From Symbiodinium natans (taxonomy: Eukaryota > Sar > Dinophyceae > Suessiales > Symbiodiniaceae): 64,000 nt of DNA. The DNA is taken from assembly GCA_905221605.1 (NCBI GenBank), contig CAJNDS010002394.1, positions 1-64,000 of the forward strand, in the 5' to 3' direction. Each line of letters opens with the position of its first letter. Position 1 is the stretch's first letter. The position numbers and the translations under genes were made by a program. The notes under the pieces are model-generated. The model worked only from the letters and a program-made list of their open reading frames with translations, was not told the DNA's origin and did no database searches. Positions 17,721 through 27,589 of the stretch are shown one piece after another.

Positions 17721-17984
17721 TTTTCCTTTTTCCTAAGAAGGTCGTCTTAGGGCTTTCCGGGGTTTAGGGTTTAGGGTTTAGGGTTTAGGGTTTAGGGTTT
17801 AGGGTTTAGGGTTTAGGGTTTAGGGTTTAGGGCCTGCATGTATTTCATGATTTTCTTGGAAGGCTTGGCCTTTTCGACAGCATTGATGAAACAGGGTCAA
17901 GGGTGTTGCGGTGTTAGGGTGTTCGGGTGTTCGCGTGTTACGGTATTCCTAGGTTGCTCCCTAAACCCTCAACCTGGGTTGCAG
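17721..17984. repeat. TTTAGGG array and spacer
   Basis: Ten TTTAGGG units (17762-17831), unique DNA, a GTGTTAGGGTGTTCGG stretch, then a short CCCTAAACCCTC and CTGGGTTGCAG acceptor at 17984. Confidence 0.85.
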
Positions 17985-18226
17985 TGCCCTGGGACCCAGG
18001 CACCTTCACGGCGGTGGTCACTGCCTATGCCAAGGTGGGAGACATCGATGGCGCGGCGTGCACCATGCTGGCCATGCAGAGTTGCGGCATCACCGCCGAC
18101 ACCGTCACTTACAGCAGTTTGCTGGATGCATGCGCGAAGAAAGGCGACATCGAATGTGCCCAGAAGATCTTCGCCCTCATGCAGCAACAGAACGTCCAGC
18201 CAAACATCGTGTCGTACACTTCCCTG
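17985..18226 (+). CDS. PPR exon, the clearest of the set
   Basis: Acceptor GGGTTGCAG, then the frame from 17990: TFTAVVTAYAKVGDIDGA, TVTYSSLLDACAKKGDIECA, QKIFALMQQQNVQPN, IVSYTSL. This is two full 35-residue PPR motifs and the start of a third, with intact V.YSSLLDACAKKGD and A.KIF..M...V.PN features. A GC-type donor (CTG|GCAAGAG) follows at 18227. G/C is strongly preferred at third positions. I expect an organellar RNA-binding function. The frame continues to 18349 but loses PPR character after the donor. Confidence 0.82.
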
Positions 18227-18484
18227 GCAAGAGCCTCTGCAGCACTTTGCACGCAACGCCCTCATCCGCAATCCCCTAGGCCAGTCATTCCCATGTTAGA
18301 CTGGTTCAAGTATGGTAAGGTTCAACAGATCCTGAAACCCATGTGCTAGACCTAGACCTAGACCTTATCCCTAAACCCTAAACCCTAAACCCTAGAGTCT
18401 AGGGCCTAGACACTAAACCCTAAACCCTAGACCCTGGACCCTAGACCCTAAACCCTAAACCCTAAACCCCAACCCTGGACCCTG
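18227..18484. repeat. Intron-like DNA with degenerate CCCTAAA/CCCTAGA
   Basis: Unique 130 bp after the GC donor, then CCTAGAC and CCCTAAA units (18345-18480) leading to CCTGAG. Confidence 0.75.
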
Positions 18485-18566
18485 AGCTCCCCGGCCAAGG
18501 AGCCTTCGCAAAGAAAGGCATGTGGCACGAAGTTGAGCTCCTAGGTAGCAGCCTGGAGCAGGACAG
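18485..18566 (+). CDS. PPR-like exon island 10 with GT donor
   Basis: The frame from 18499 reads GAFAKKGMWHEVELLGSSLE and then QDR; FAKKG.W.E.ELL.S.E is PPR turn and helix B. The exon ends GACAG and the donor GTGTAGGGTTTAGGG follows, so the splice donor is part of the telomere-like array. CCCTAAA lies upstream. Confidence 0.6.
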
Positions 18567-19493
18567 GTGTAGGGTTTAGGGTTTAGGGTTTAGGGTTAGG
18601 TTGTAGGGTTTAGGGGTTAGGGTTTAGCGTGGTTGAGGGATAATGCCTTCAATCTGCTTGAGGATCCCTAGCATGACTGACAAGCTGCTCTTTTGGGCAA
18701 GGGCTTTGGTCGGGGCCTAAGCCCTAAACCCCAAAACCTAAACCCTAAACCGTATATACCCTAAACCCTAAACCGCGTTAGGGCTGGGGAGCTTTCTGGA
18801 TTTAGACTTCTTGGGCAGGACGGACTTTTCGTTAACGACTTTTTCCTTTACGCGCTGCTGCTGGCCTATGCATCTTGGCTTCAGGAAACCCTGCGGTTTA
18901 ATGTGTGGGCCCCCCGCCTCCCCAGAACAGTCGAAGCTGGTGTTCACTCTGTTTACGCGATCCACGGGTTTTATTTGATTTCAATAGGGAGGAGCTTGAG
19001 TTTAAAAGGGGCAGCGTTGCCTGACAACTGATTTTAAAGGCACGCCGCGTGGAATTTTCTTACGGCACCCTGGGCATAATTCAGGATCCCACCGTGCACC
19101 CCCAAACAGTCAGGGCGTCCTGAATATCCCAGCCAATCTGGCTTTATTCAGGGGGCCCCCACAAAAGCAGGTAGAACATTAGGGTTTAGAGTTTTTGCTT
19201 CGGGAAACCCTGCAACCCCAGCCCTAAAACGAGACCTCAGAGCACATGTACTGTAGTTTTGTTGGTTGCGTACTGAGAAGCCCCAAGCGTAAAACCCAGA
19301 CCTTTTAACAACCCAAAAGCCCAATACCCCACGCCCAACACTTCTAAACCTGTAAACCCCAGAAACCCAAAACTGCAAATCCCAAAGGAAGTTCCAAGCC
19401 AACCCTAAGCCCTAAGCCCTAAGCCCTAAACCCTAAACCCTAAACCCTAAACCCTAAACCCTAAACCCTAAACCCTCCGCCAGGCACACGCCA
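18567..19493. other. Arrays and unique DNA, no clear gene
   Basis: TTTAGGG (18567-18632), CCCTAAA (18720-18775), then unique DNA to 19390. A 65-aa minus frame (18768-18965) and an 84-aa minus frame (19148-19402) are open but unrecognised. CCCTAAA (19397-19480) ends CTCCGCCAG. Confidence 0.55.
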
Positions 19494-19533
19494 TGCCGAA
19501 GCAGGCAGCCAGGGCCGAGGCAACCTTCGTGAG
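19494..19533 (+). CDS. Possible PPR micro-exon
   Basis: Forty bases bounded by CTCCGCCAG and GTGAGGGG. One frame reads HAMPKQAARAEATFV, like helix B of a PPR (ARAEA.F). CCCTAAA array on the left, TTTAGGG array on the right. The strong splice borders are the main support. Confidence 0.42.
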
Positions 19534-19997
19534 GTGAGGGGGGAGGGAGAAAGGGTTTAGGGTTTAGTGTTTAGAGTTTAGGGTTTAGGGTTTAGGGTTT
19601 AGGCTTAGGGTGCTCCAGAAACGGAGATCCCATGGCTCGTTCTCTAAATTCGGGCCCCTTTTGAGGTCCGTATCTAGTACGGCACCTTTGTAAAAGGACA
19701 TACAGGCCCTTCAAGGGACCTAATGGGTTTGAGGGTGGCTCGTTGATGTCTGCGACTGGGGAGCTGCAGGATCAGCCAGGGGTTCAGAGTTTGGGGTTTG
19801 GGGTTAAACTGCCACCTTGTCACACATTTACACGGTCCAGTTTCGCGTAAGAGCCGAAATCTTGCAGTTATTTGCGTCTCGACATTCATGGTATCAAAAG
19901 AAACTCTTCATGCATGGAAGATTGCACAAGATGCACCGAAGTCGGACAAGTCAAACAGTAAGCTGTCCTCGTGGGCCATTTCCCGCTGATTCGTTCC
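19534..19997. other. TTTAGGG array and unique DNA
   Basis: TTTAGGG variants (19552-19610) and unique DNA. Several short frames are open on both strands, none recognised. Confidence 0.5.
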
Positions 19998-20150
19998 AGG
20001 TTTGTCCAGAGTGGCCAGATCCGCATCAACAAGCACATTATCAGCGGACTTCATCGTGCAGTTGGCCACACTCGCACCAAGCAGTTGTTGCGAAAGGCTG
20101 AGGGGTGCCAATGCACACCTGAATTTGTGAGTTTGCATAGATCAAGCTAG
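19998..20150 (+). pseudogene. Possible retroelement integrase-leader relic
   Basis: The open frame from 19998 to TAG 20148-20150 reads SGQIRINKHIISGLHRAVGH, then TRTKQLLRKAEGCQC. LHR.VGH....LLRKA..C.C resembles the His/Cys zinc-binding leader of Copia/Gypsy integrases (H...GH...C..C). The match is weak, the segment is isolated, and a 76-aa minus-strand frame overlaps. Confidence 0.3.
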
Positions 20151-21010
20151 CGAAGACGCTGGCCGAACCTGCATCCACTGGGCACGCTAGCCTGAGACTT
20201 CCTTTCTCTCAAACTGACCATGGGTAGTGGTGCCGCCAGAGACCCAACGCGGAGGAACCCTAAACCCTACACCCTACACCCTACACCCTAAACCCTAAAC
20301 CCTAAACCCCAACCCCTACACCCTACACCCTACACCCTAAACCCTAGACCCTAAACCCTAAACTGACTCGGGCAGTGGCCCCCTGATGCATCTCGCTTAT
20401 CGGGCCCGGCATCATGGGCTTATTAGATAACGCTGCGGCCGTGCTCTGGGAAAAAGGACGTGCATGTGGGGGCTTACAGGGTTTAGGGTTTAGGGTTTAG
20501 GGTTTAGGGTTTAGGGTTTAGGGTTTAGGGTTTAGGGTTTAGGGGACGCTTAAGGTAGACCCCCAAAAAGTAGGCTTCCCTTAGAATGAGGACCCCAAGA
20601 AGGTACACTCCAATTGCGCAAACCACCATGTGGTGCCTTGTGTTTCACGGGAGTACGACTCGTACCCCTAAGGTTGTACCCGCGAACGGTTCCCCTGAAT
20701 CTACTCCTGATATGGCCCTTATTAACTTATACTACAGGGTACAACCCCTGGAGTGTTTTTGGGAAACGAGCGCCATGCTCATCCACAGTCCCTCCCAGAA
20801 ACTCGGCATTTAGGGCCCAGGGCTTACGGATACTCATTCGAACCTTAAACCCAAGGTCCTAAACCAATAGCCCATGCCATAACCCCCAAATCCTACAAAG
20901 GCCAAACCTTTCACTCACAGCCCTAAATCCCTATATCCCAAAACCCGAAACCCGAAACCCTAAACCCTAAACCCTAAACCCTAAACCCTAAACTCTTAGC
21001 CAAAAACCGA
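20151..21010. other. Arrays, unique spacer and inverted pair
   Basis: CCCTACA/CCCTAAA (20256-20364), a 110-bp unique island (20366-20476), ten TTTAGGG units (20478-20545), unique DNA in which CCTAAGGTTGTACCC (20667) and GGGTACAACCCCTGG (20737) form an inverted pair, and CCCTAAA (20950-20996). Confidence 0.65.
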
Positions 21011-21100
21011 GGTGTGGACAGCAGCGAATGCCACCAGCGCATGGCCGAGCTGGGCGGCATCAGCGCTCTCGTTGGGCAGTTGGACACCTTGCCGGGGCAA
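21011..21100 (+). CDS. Exon-like island ending LDTLPGQ
   Basis: Thirty codons: GVDSSECHQRMAELGGISAL, then VGQLDTLPGQ. Third positions are nearly all G/C. The end resembles the island at 26675 (GELIGALDKLPGP), suggesting two exons of one family. CCCTAAA array on the left, TTTAGGG array on the right. Function unknown. Confidence 0.5.
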
Positions 21101-21600
21101 GGGTTTAGGGTTTAGGGTTTAGGGTTTAGGGTTTAGGGTTTAGGGTTTAGGGTTTAGGGTTTAGGGTTTAGGGTTTAGGGTTTAGGGGTTTAGGGGTTTA
21201 GGGTTTAGGGTTTTCGAGGGTTTAGGGGTTTAGGGGGTTTAGGGGTTTAGTTGTTTAGGGCCTTAGGGTTTAGGGTTCGGGGGACTTCATGTTTCCAGAT
21301 GTTAGGGTGTTTAGGGTTCTAGAGTTGGGTTCTACCTGTAGGCTTTCAGGGTTTAACGCTTAACCCAATCCCTAACTATGAATTTTAGGGTTTGGGGTCT
21401 TAGGGTCTAGGGTTCAGGGTTCGGAGTGTTCAGGGTTTAGGGCATTCTGGTGGCTTCGGGGTTCAGGGCTGTAGGGCTGACGGGCTTCGGGGTTCCTAGG
21501 GTTCAGGGTTCCTAGGGTTTAGGGGTTAGGGTTTAGGGTTTAGGACTTAGCTCTTAGGGTTTAGGGTTTAGGACTTAGGGCTTAGGGCTTAGGTTTAGGG
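21101..21600. repeat. TTTAGGG array degrading into variants
   Basis: About 13 perfect units (21101-21185), then GTTTAGGG, TTCAGGG, CTTAGGG and longer variants to 21600, all G-rich on the plus strand. Confidence 0.93.
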
Positions 21601-21855
21601 TTGAGGGCCACCCGGGGTCTTTGGACAGCTCGAATAGGGGGCAGCCTTGAGGACGAGTTTAAACTCTTCAACACACCGCGTAAGGCCCGAACCTGCATTC
21701 CTATACAGCTAAGCCCTCAGCTCGTACACTCCAAGTTCCTAAACCAACCCCAAACCCTAAACCCCCAAACCCCAAATCCCAAACCCCAAACCCTAGACCC
21801 CGAAACCCTAAACCCCAAATCCTAAACCCTAAACCCTAAAACGCTACTGGGGCAG
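21601..21855. other. Unique DNA and CCCCAAA/CCCTAAA tract
   Basis: Unique 140 bp without recognisable coding, then C-rich heptamers (21745-21840). Confidence 0.6.
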
Positions 21856-21928
21856 GATTTCCCTCTGCAACAGGGCAGCGACCATGACTCCTGGCTCATG
21901 ATAACTGCTGCACGAGGAAGAATCCTAG
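21856..21928 (+). CDS. Exon-like island
   Basis: Acceptor CTGGGGCAG, then the frame reads DFPLQQGSDHDSWLMITAAR and GRIL. CCCTAAA precedes and TTTAGGG/TTGAGGG follows; the end CCTAG|GGTTTAGG could donate from the repeat. Function unknown. Confidence 0.4.
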
Positions 21929-21966
21929 GGTTTAGGGTTTAGGGTTGAGGGTTGACGGTTTAGGGT

Positions 21967-22005
<39 letters not shown>

Positions 22006-22045
22006 GGTTGGGTTGAGGGTTGACGGTTGAGGGTTCGGGGTTGAA
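21929..22045. repeat. TTGAGGG variant array
   Basis: Two TTTAGGG units change to about 14 TTGAGGG units (one TTGACGG), a homogeneous variant block. Confidence 0.93.
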
Positions 22046-22561
22046 GGGATGAAGCTGAGGTTGAAGGGGCTACCCTAATCAGCCATATTTAGGAAATGGG
22101 GGGGGGGGGGGGGGTTTTGGGCCTTGTTTTTGGCCTGGGGGTTTGTCGATTTCTGAAAATGGGAGGTGGGTGGGGTTTTGCACAAATTCGCTCCGCGCTG
22201 TCACCTTACAGTCGCAATATGCTGAAAATCGGCAATTGGCGCAATGCTACGCCGATTAGTTTGTGCTTTTGCATAGGGATGTTCTGTCTTCAACCACGTG
22301 ATGCCCTTAAACCGCGAAGTACAAAAAACGCCTTTTCACCCACGCCTGCCACGCTTTTCCACGCATACCACTTTTGGCGTATATAATATACTATATATAT
22401 ATACTATATATAGTATATATAGTATACATAGTATATATATATATATATATATATATCCATGCGACGTCTCGAACTCACCGCGCCTGCCAGTGTTTTCAGG
22501 ACTTCCGCCTTCATCTGTGCCGCAAGTTCCTAAATTCCCATCGACTTCCGCCTTCCACGAC
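22046..22561. other. Unique DNA with G run and TA microsatellite
   Basis: A G run of 16 (22099-22114), unique DNA, and a TATATA/TAGTATA microsatellite at 22378-22456. ACGCCTGCCACGC/CGCGCCTGCCAG words flank the TA block. No gene recognised. Confidence 0.6.
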
Positions 22562-22679
22562 CCGAAACCCTAAACCCTAAACCCTAAACCCTAAACCCTA
22601 AACCCTAAACCCTAAACCCTAAACCCTAAACCCTAAACCCTAAACCCTAAACCCTAAACCCTAAACCCTAAACCCTAGC
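22562..22679. repeat. CCCTAAA array, 16-17 perfect units
   Basis: Uninterrupted CCCTAAA heptamers from 22565 to 22677. Confidence 0.97.
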
Positions 22680-22776
22680 GTTGTTTTTGGGGGTTGGTTT
22701 GGTTTCTTCTTTGGGGGTTGTGGCTTGTTCGGGTCTAGGGCAGCCCCTGGGCCGGTAGGGATTCTGTTCCAGGATG
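22680..22776 (-). CDS. Exon-like island, minus strand
   Basis: On the minus strand one frame reads RILEQNPYRPRGCPRPEQAT, then TPKEETKPTPKNNA, opening after GGTTTAGACGC-type repeat DNA and running into GGTTTAGGG. It is Pro-rich. The plus strand shows only poor frames. Same left CCCTAAA, right TTTAGGG arrangement. Confidence 0.35.
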
Positions 22777-23331
22777 CGTTTAGGGTTTAGGATTTAGGGT
22801 TTCGGGTTTAGGATTTTGGGTTTCGGGTTTAGGATTTAGGGTTTTGGGTTTAAGGTTTAGTGCTTAGGGATTTAGGGTTCAGGGTTTAGGGTTTAAGGTT
22901 TCGGGTTCGGGGTTTTGGGCTCAGGGTTCAGGGTTATCAGGGTTTATAAGGTTCAGGGCTTAGGGCTTACGACGTTTCTCCCACAAGCGGTTTTTCCTTG
23001 CATACAACCGCGACCCTACGATGCGCTTGGGGAGCAGCTATGGAGAGGGTCCAATCATTTAGGCTTGCGTCGGTGCAGGGAACCTATGGCCCACAACCTG
23101 GTGTCCCTCTAAATCTCTGCCTGAAAACCTGGACCCTGTGTTCAACGAGATGTACTGTTGCGCGAGCCTTAAACATATCAAACCGACATCATAACCCTTG
23201 TTTTTCTATACTTGTCTGAGCCTCAGACCCTAAAACCCTCAACCCTAAACCCCAAGCCCTAAGCCGTAAACCCTAAACCCTAAACCCTAATCCCTAAACC
23301 CTAAACCCTGAACCCCAAACACCCACGCCAG
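22777..23331. other. TTTAGGG variants, unique DNA, CCCTAAA tract
   Basis: GGATTTAGGGTTTCGG-type variants (22777-22960). In the unique part, 22973-23059 reads RFSHKRFFLAYNRDPTMRLG on plus and may be another exon. A CCCTAAA tract lies at 23225-23315. Confidence 0.5.
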
Positions 23332-23388
23332 CGAAACGGGCCTCCCCAAAATTTTCGGCTTGAAGCCGGTGAACCATGGAGCTCCTAG
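23332..23388 (+). CDS. Exon-like island with AG/GT borders
   Basis: Acceptor CACCCACGCCAG, 57 bp reading ETGLPKIFGLKPVNHGAP, donor GTGCGCC. CCCTAAA units lie to the left and TTTAGG-type units to the right. Function unknown. Confidence 0.45.
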   Translation, partial: RNGPPQNFRLEAGEPWSS

Positions 23389-24589
23389 GTGCGCCACAGT
23401 TGTTTAGGTTTCAGGGAGTTTAGGTTTCAGGGGGTTTAGGGTTTAGGGTTTCGAGTTTAGGGTTGAGGGTGGCGAACGCAACACGCCCTCAAGCCCGGAC
23501 GTTCGAGGCATCAGCCCTAACCAGCCCTAAACGCCTAAGTTAGGGTCTGGGGTTTATAGGGTATAATGGCTTTATAGGGTACAGGGTATGGGGTATAGGG
23601 GGGTTTCGGTTTAGGGGTTGGGGTTTATTAGGGGTCCTAAACCTACAAGCCCCGAAACCGACACAACTGAGGATCACGATCTCATGCTGGAGGCGGAGAG
23701 CGAGGGGGGGATTGGCCCACATGTTCGTCCTAAACCCTAAACCCTAAACCCTAAACCCTAAACCCTAAACCCTAAACCCTAAACCCTAAACCCTAAACCC
23801 TAAACCCTAAACCCTAAACCCTAAACCCTAAACCCTAAACCCTACATCCCAATTCCAAACAACTTTAGGGTTTAGGCCCTAACCCTAAACCCTAAGCTCC
23901 TGAAATCCTGAAGCCCAAGGGCGTTTGCAGCTTCTCGGTGGAGGGGCAAGGGGGTGTTGGGGGGTTTAGGGTTCAAGGAACTTCGGGGTGTGAAGTTGCT
24001 TCCCCGAACGCTGCACCCTAAACCTAAACCCTGAACCCTGAACCCTGAACCCTGAACCCTAAACCCTGAACGGATTTGGAGTGCAAAGCCCCAAAAGGCC
24101 GTCTGGAACCTGGAGGACATGCCGTGCCCTTAGTGCTGGTTGGCCGGGTGTAGGGTTTAGGGTTTAGGGTTCAGGGTCTAGGGTTTAGGATTTAGGGTTT
24201 TAGGGTGTAGGGTTTAGGGTTAGGGCATGTCTTTTTGGATCCCATTCTTCTGCAGCTATGGCTTATGAAGGCATTTTTGTTTTTTGTATTGTTTCGTTTC
24301 TTTTCTGTGAAGGGTTTAGGGTTCCCCAAGCTCTAAAACCCTAAGCCCCAGACAAACACCAAACCCTGAACCCTAAACCCTAAACCCCAACCCAGACCCC
24401 TGGGAGGATCCAAAAATAGATCCCCTCAAGGGCGCCTAAAATGAGCCAGGAGTAGTATAACAGTACAACCCGAAACCCTATACCCTATACCCTGAACCCT
24501 AAACCCTAAACCCTAAACCCTAAACCCTAAACCCGAAGCCCTAAACCCAAGGGTACTCTTTGCGGGCTCTATTTCTTGGATCCTCCCAG
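23389..24589. other. Alternating arrays and short spacers
   Basis: TTTAGGG variants (23400-23470), unique DNA, 16 CCCTAAA units (23730-23845), a CCCTGAA tract (24005-24070), a TTTAGGG tract (24148-24220), and CCCTAAA tracts at 24360-24395 and 24470-24550. Spacers of 60-150 bp without a convincing frame. Confidence 0.7.
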
Positions 24590-24643
24590 CAGTCTGGGAA
24601 GGTGCGGCTCGGGCCCCCGAAGCTCCATGATCCCAAGAACCTG
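24590..24643 (+). CDS. Exon-like island with AG/GT borders
   Basis: Acceptor ATCCTCCCAG, 18 codons QSGKVRLGPPKLHDPKNL, donor GTTTCGGGTTTGGGG, i.e. the donor GT is the first bases of the G-rich array. Function unknown. Confidence 0.45.
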
Positions 24644-25371
24644 GTTTCGGGTTTGGGGTTTAGGGTTTAGGGTTTCGGGTTTAGGGTTTAGGGTGTAGGG
24701 TGTAGGGTGTAGTGTTCAGGCTTCGACCTTGCGTAAGCCTTGTTCTCTACTTGCGGCACGATCAAATTTCACCCCGGGGCCGGACCCTAAAGGCTCAGAC
24801 CCTACCATGCTGCTTGTTCGGGGGATTTTGTTTGTAAACCCGAATCCCAGAACCCTGAACCCTAAACCCTAAACCCGAAAACCCCAAACCCGAAACCCTG
24901 ATTTGTAGTTGGGGCTTTTGGCACAGTTCGCTCTGCAAAGACAAGCCCGGAACCCTTGAAGGTCCTAAGCCCTAAACCCTAAACCCTACATCCCTGAGCC
25001 CTGAGACAGAAATGGCCCTGACAGCCACGACTTTCGGGGCTTGGTTTGAGCGGTAGTTCGGGATCTAGGCTTAGGGCCCTAAACCCTGAACCCAAAACCC
25101 TAAACAACAGAAGAACAGAAAAGTAATATCCAGCCATAGCTAAACAGACCGAGCTCTGGCTACCCAATCCTCCAAGGAGGGACGAAACCTGAACCCTCAA
25201 CCCGAAGCCCTAAACCGTTAACCCTAAACCCTGAACCCTAAACCCTTAAAACCCTAAACCCTCAACCCTCAACCCTCAAACCCCAACCCCAAACCCCAAA
25301 CCCCAAACCCCAAACCCCAAACCCCAAACCCCAAACCCTAAACCCTAAACCCTAAACCCTAAACCCTAAAC
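24644..25371. other. TTTAGGG/TGTAGGG, spacers, CCCTAAA and CCCCAAA arrays
   Basis: G-rich variants 24644-24718, C-rich tracts 24840-24898, 24965-25000 and 25190-25371 (nine CCCCAAA units at 25270-25335 inside). No convincing gene. Confidence 0.75.
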
Positions 25372-25462
25372 CTCCAAGTATGCGAAGTTCCGCCCAGGGT
25401 CGTAGACAGCGACGGCGGCGCTCTTGATGGCCGTTGCCCCGGGTGTGATGCTCCATTCGAAT
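25372..25462 (-). CDS. Exon-like island, minus strand
   Basis: On the minus strand, TTCTAAG precedes thirty codons FEWSITPGATAIKSAAVAVY, then DPGRNFAYLE, and the donor GTTTAGGG follows. Third positions are mostly G/C (GCC ATC AAG AGC GCC GCC GTC). The donor is formed by the first telomere-like unit. This is one of the best coding-like islands; product not recognised. Confidence 0.55.
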
Positions 25463-26443
25463 CTTAGAACATGGGTTTAGGGTTGAGGGTTGAGGGTTTG
25501 GGGTTTAGGGTTCAGGGTTTTGGGTTTCGGGTAAGAACCCAAACTCTCTAAACCCTAAAGCCCAAGTTTCAACTCATTGTTCTACTTTTCTCCCCCTCCC
25601 TGCAAAAAAAACACACTCGGAAAAGTTCCCCATAGATTGCTCTTGAAGCCTTTAAGCTAAGCCTGAGCTCTCAACACTAGGCCCCAGAACCCCAAACCCT
25701 AAACCCTCAACCGCAAGCTCTACGACCCCAAAACTCTAAACCCAAGAGCCCTCAAACCCAAAGCCAAGAAAAGCCCTAAACCCTAGACTCTAAACCCTAA
25801 ACTCTAAACCGTAAACTCTATACCCTAAACTCTAAGCCCTGAACCCTAACCCCAAACCCCCAGCTTACGCCCGAGGTCCATGTCGACTGGCAGTGGAGGC
25901 TTGCGGCTATGGGGATGACACTCGCAACCCCGAAACCCTAGACCCCAAGCCCTAAACCCTAAACCCTAAACCCTAAACCCTAAACCCTAAACCCCAAACC
26001 CTAAACCCTAAACCCCTAAACCCCTAAACCCCTAAACTTTCCCGGCGCTAGGCCGGTGCCGTCGACAAGCTTCAGAAGATCCGTGAGGCTGGGACCCTAA
26101 ACCCTGGACCCTAGACCCTAGACCCTAAACCCTAAACCCTAAACCCTAAACCCTGATTCGGGTCATGGTTTGGGGGCAACGCAGGGCTTGGGCTGCAGTT
26201 AGGTTGAGGGTTCAGGTTTCAGGGTCAGGGTTGAGGGTTTAGGGTGTCTCATCTTGGATTTGGGGCCATCTTGTGTAGGGTTTAGGGTGGCTGATTAGGG
26301 TTTAGGCTTAGGGTTTAGGGTTTGCGGGCTTATTTGAATTTAGGATTCCCTAAACCCTAAACACTCACCCTCAAACCCTATAAAGCCTAAAGCCTAAACC
26401 CTAAAGCCTACGCCTTAAGCCCTGACACTTGGAGCTTGTGTCT
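25463..26443. other. Arrays and spacers
   Basis: TTGAGGG/TTTAGGG (25478-25530), a CTCTAAACC-rich tract (25780-25860), CCCTAAA (25940-26035, 26097-26152) and TTTAGGG variants (26200-26340). The short island 26045-26095 reads GAVDKLQKIREAG on plus. Confidence 0.65.
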
Positions 26444-26573
26444 AAGGGTAGTTGCATGGTCCCCCGAATATGGGCCTTGAATAGGAACCCCGTATATACC
26501 CCTTATATACCCGTACTTCAGAACCCTTGAAAGAAGGCAAGGGACCAGAACAAGGGACCATGTAACTACCCTT
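26444..26573. mobile_element. 130-bp MITE-like element with 20-bp inverted ends
   Basis: AAGGGTAGTTGCATGGTCCC at 26444-26463 and the complement of AAGGGTAGTTACATGGTCCC at 26554-26573 differ by one base. The interior is unique (includes CCCGTATATACCCCTTATAT). A solo end (GACCATGTAACTACCCT) lies at 26641-26657, and related words (GGGACCATGAAACAACCCTT, GGGACCATGTAGCGACCCTT) at 46018-46104. Confidence 0.8.
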
Positions 26574-26674
26574 GAAACCCCAAACCCCAAACCCCAAACC
26601 CCAAACCCTAAAGCCTAAACACCAGACCCTGAAGGTAAGCGACCATGTAACTACCCTCAGAGTGTGGTTTGCAG
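26574..26674. repeat. CCCCAAA tract and solo MITE end
   Basis: Four CCCCAAA units, then a solo end at 26641-26657 and GTGTGGTTTGCAG acceptor. Confidence 0.7.
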
Positions 26675-26737
26675 GCTGCCTCGGGCGAGCTCATCGGCGC
26701 CTTGGACAAGTTGCCGGGGCCCGACAGGGGAGACTAC
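26675..26737 (+). CDS. Exon with CAG/GTGGGT borders
   Basis: Acceptor GGTTTGCAG, 21 codons AASGELIGALDKLPGPDRGD plus Y, donor GTGGGTTAGG. Strong G/C third positions. The ELIGALDKLPGP end is similar to GQLDTLPGQ of the island at 21011. Function unknown. Confidence 0.6.
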
Positions 26738-27286
26738 GTGGGTTAGGCTGCAGGGTTTAGTATGGTTGGGTTTAGGGTTTAGGGTTTAGGGTTTAGGGTT
26801 TCGGGTTTTTGGTTTCGAGTTTCGAGTTTCGGGTTTCGGGCTGGCTGTCTTGCTAGGGCTGAGTAGCGTTTAGTAGGTTTAGGTTAGATTTAGGGTTTAG
26901 AGTTTAGGGTTTAGAGTTTAGGGCTTAGGGCTTAGGGCTTAGGGCTTAGTTAGGGTTTTGTAGGGCCCAGGAAGGGGGTCTTGGGGGGGTTGAGGGTTTA
27001 GGGTTTAGGGTTCAGGGTTTAGGGTCTAGGGTTTAGGGTGCAGGGTTTAGGGTCTAGGGCTTAGGGTTCAGGATTCAGGGTGCACGGGTCTAGGGCTCTA
27101 GGAGCCTTATCGGCTCAAACTCTGAATCCCAAACCCCTCGCCCCAGCCCTACACTGAACCCCCCCGGAGCCCTAAATCCTAAATCCTAAACCCTAAGCCC
27201 GAACCCTAATTCCTAAACCCTAAACCCTAAACCCTGAACCCTAAACCCTAAACCCTAAGCCCTAAGCCCTAAACCCTAAACCCTAC
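26738..27286. repeat. G-rich variants then C-rich variants
   Basis: TTTAGGG, TTTCGGG, TTCGAGT and CTTAGGG variants (26760-27095), then CCCTAAA/CCCTAAT (27160-27286). Confidence 0.9.
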
Positions 27287-27346
27287 AGCATGCATCAGGC
27301 TCGTCACCTTACGACAGGGCTTCGTGAAAGAAGCAGCCAGCCGTTC
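27287..27346 (-). CDS. Exon-like island, minus strand, GTAGGG donor
   Basis: On the minus strand, AACTCTTCAG, then twenty codons ERLAASFTKPCRKVTSLMHA, then donor GTAGGGTTTAGGG. The donor is again the edge of a telomere-like array. Function unknown. Confidence 0.5.
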
Positions 27347-27589
27347 CTGAAGAGTTGAGACCGTCGGAAATTTCATTTCAGGTTTTAGGGTTTAGGGTTT
27401 AGCCCTTACACCCTAAGCCCTAAGCCCCAAAGTCCAAACTCTGTAAACCCTAAACCCTTCAAGGCTTAAGAGTTTTCAGCGTTTAGGGTTGTTGGTGAGA
27501 GGGTTTCCATTTCATAGCCGGTGGAGAATGCACTTGCGCAGCATGCGTGGGGGTTGTTCTGGGGGTGCCTGCGTTAGGGCTTAGGGCTT
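27347..27589. other. Short arrays and unique DNA
   Basis: TTTAGGG (27385-27402), CCCTAAG/CCCTAAA tracts and unique DNA. No gene seen. Confidence 0.6.

Noticed and set aside
22378..22456. TATATA tract as a promoter TATA element
   Set aside because: It is a simple microsatellite with no coding start or conserved context nearby.
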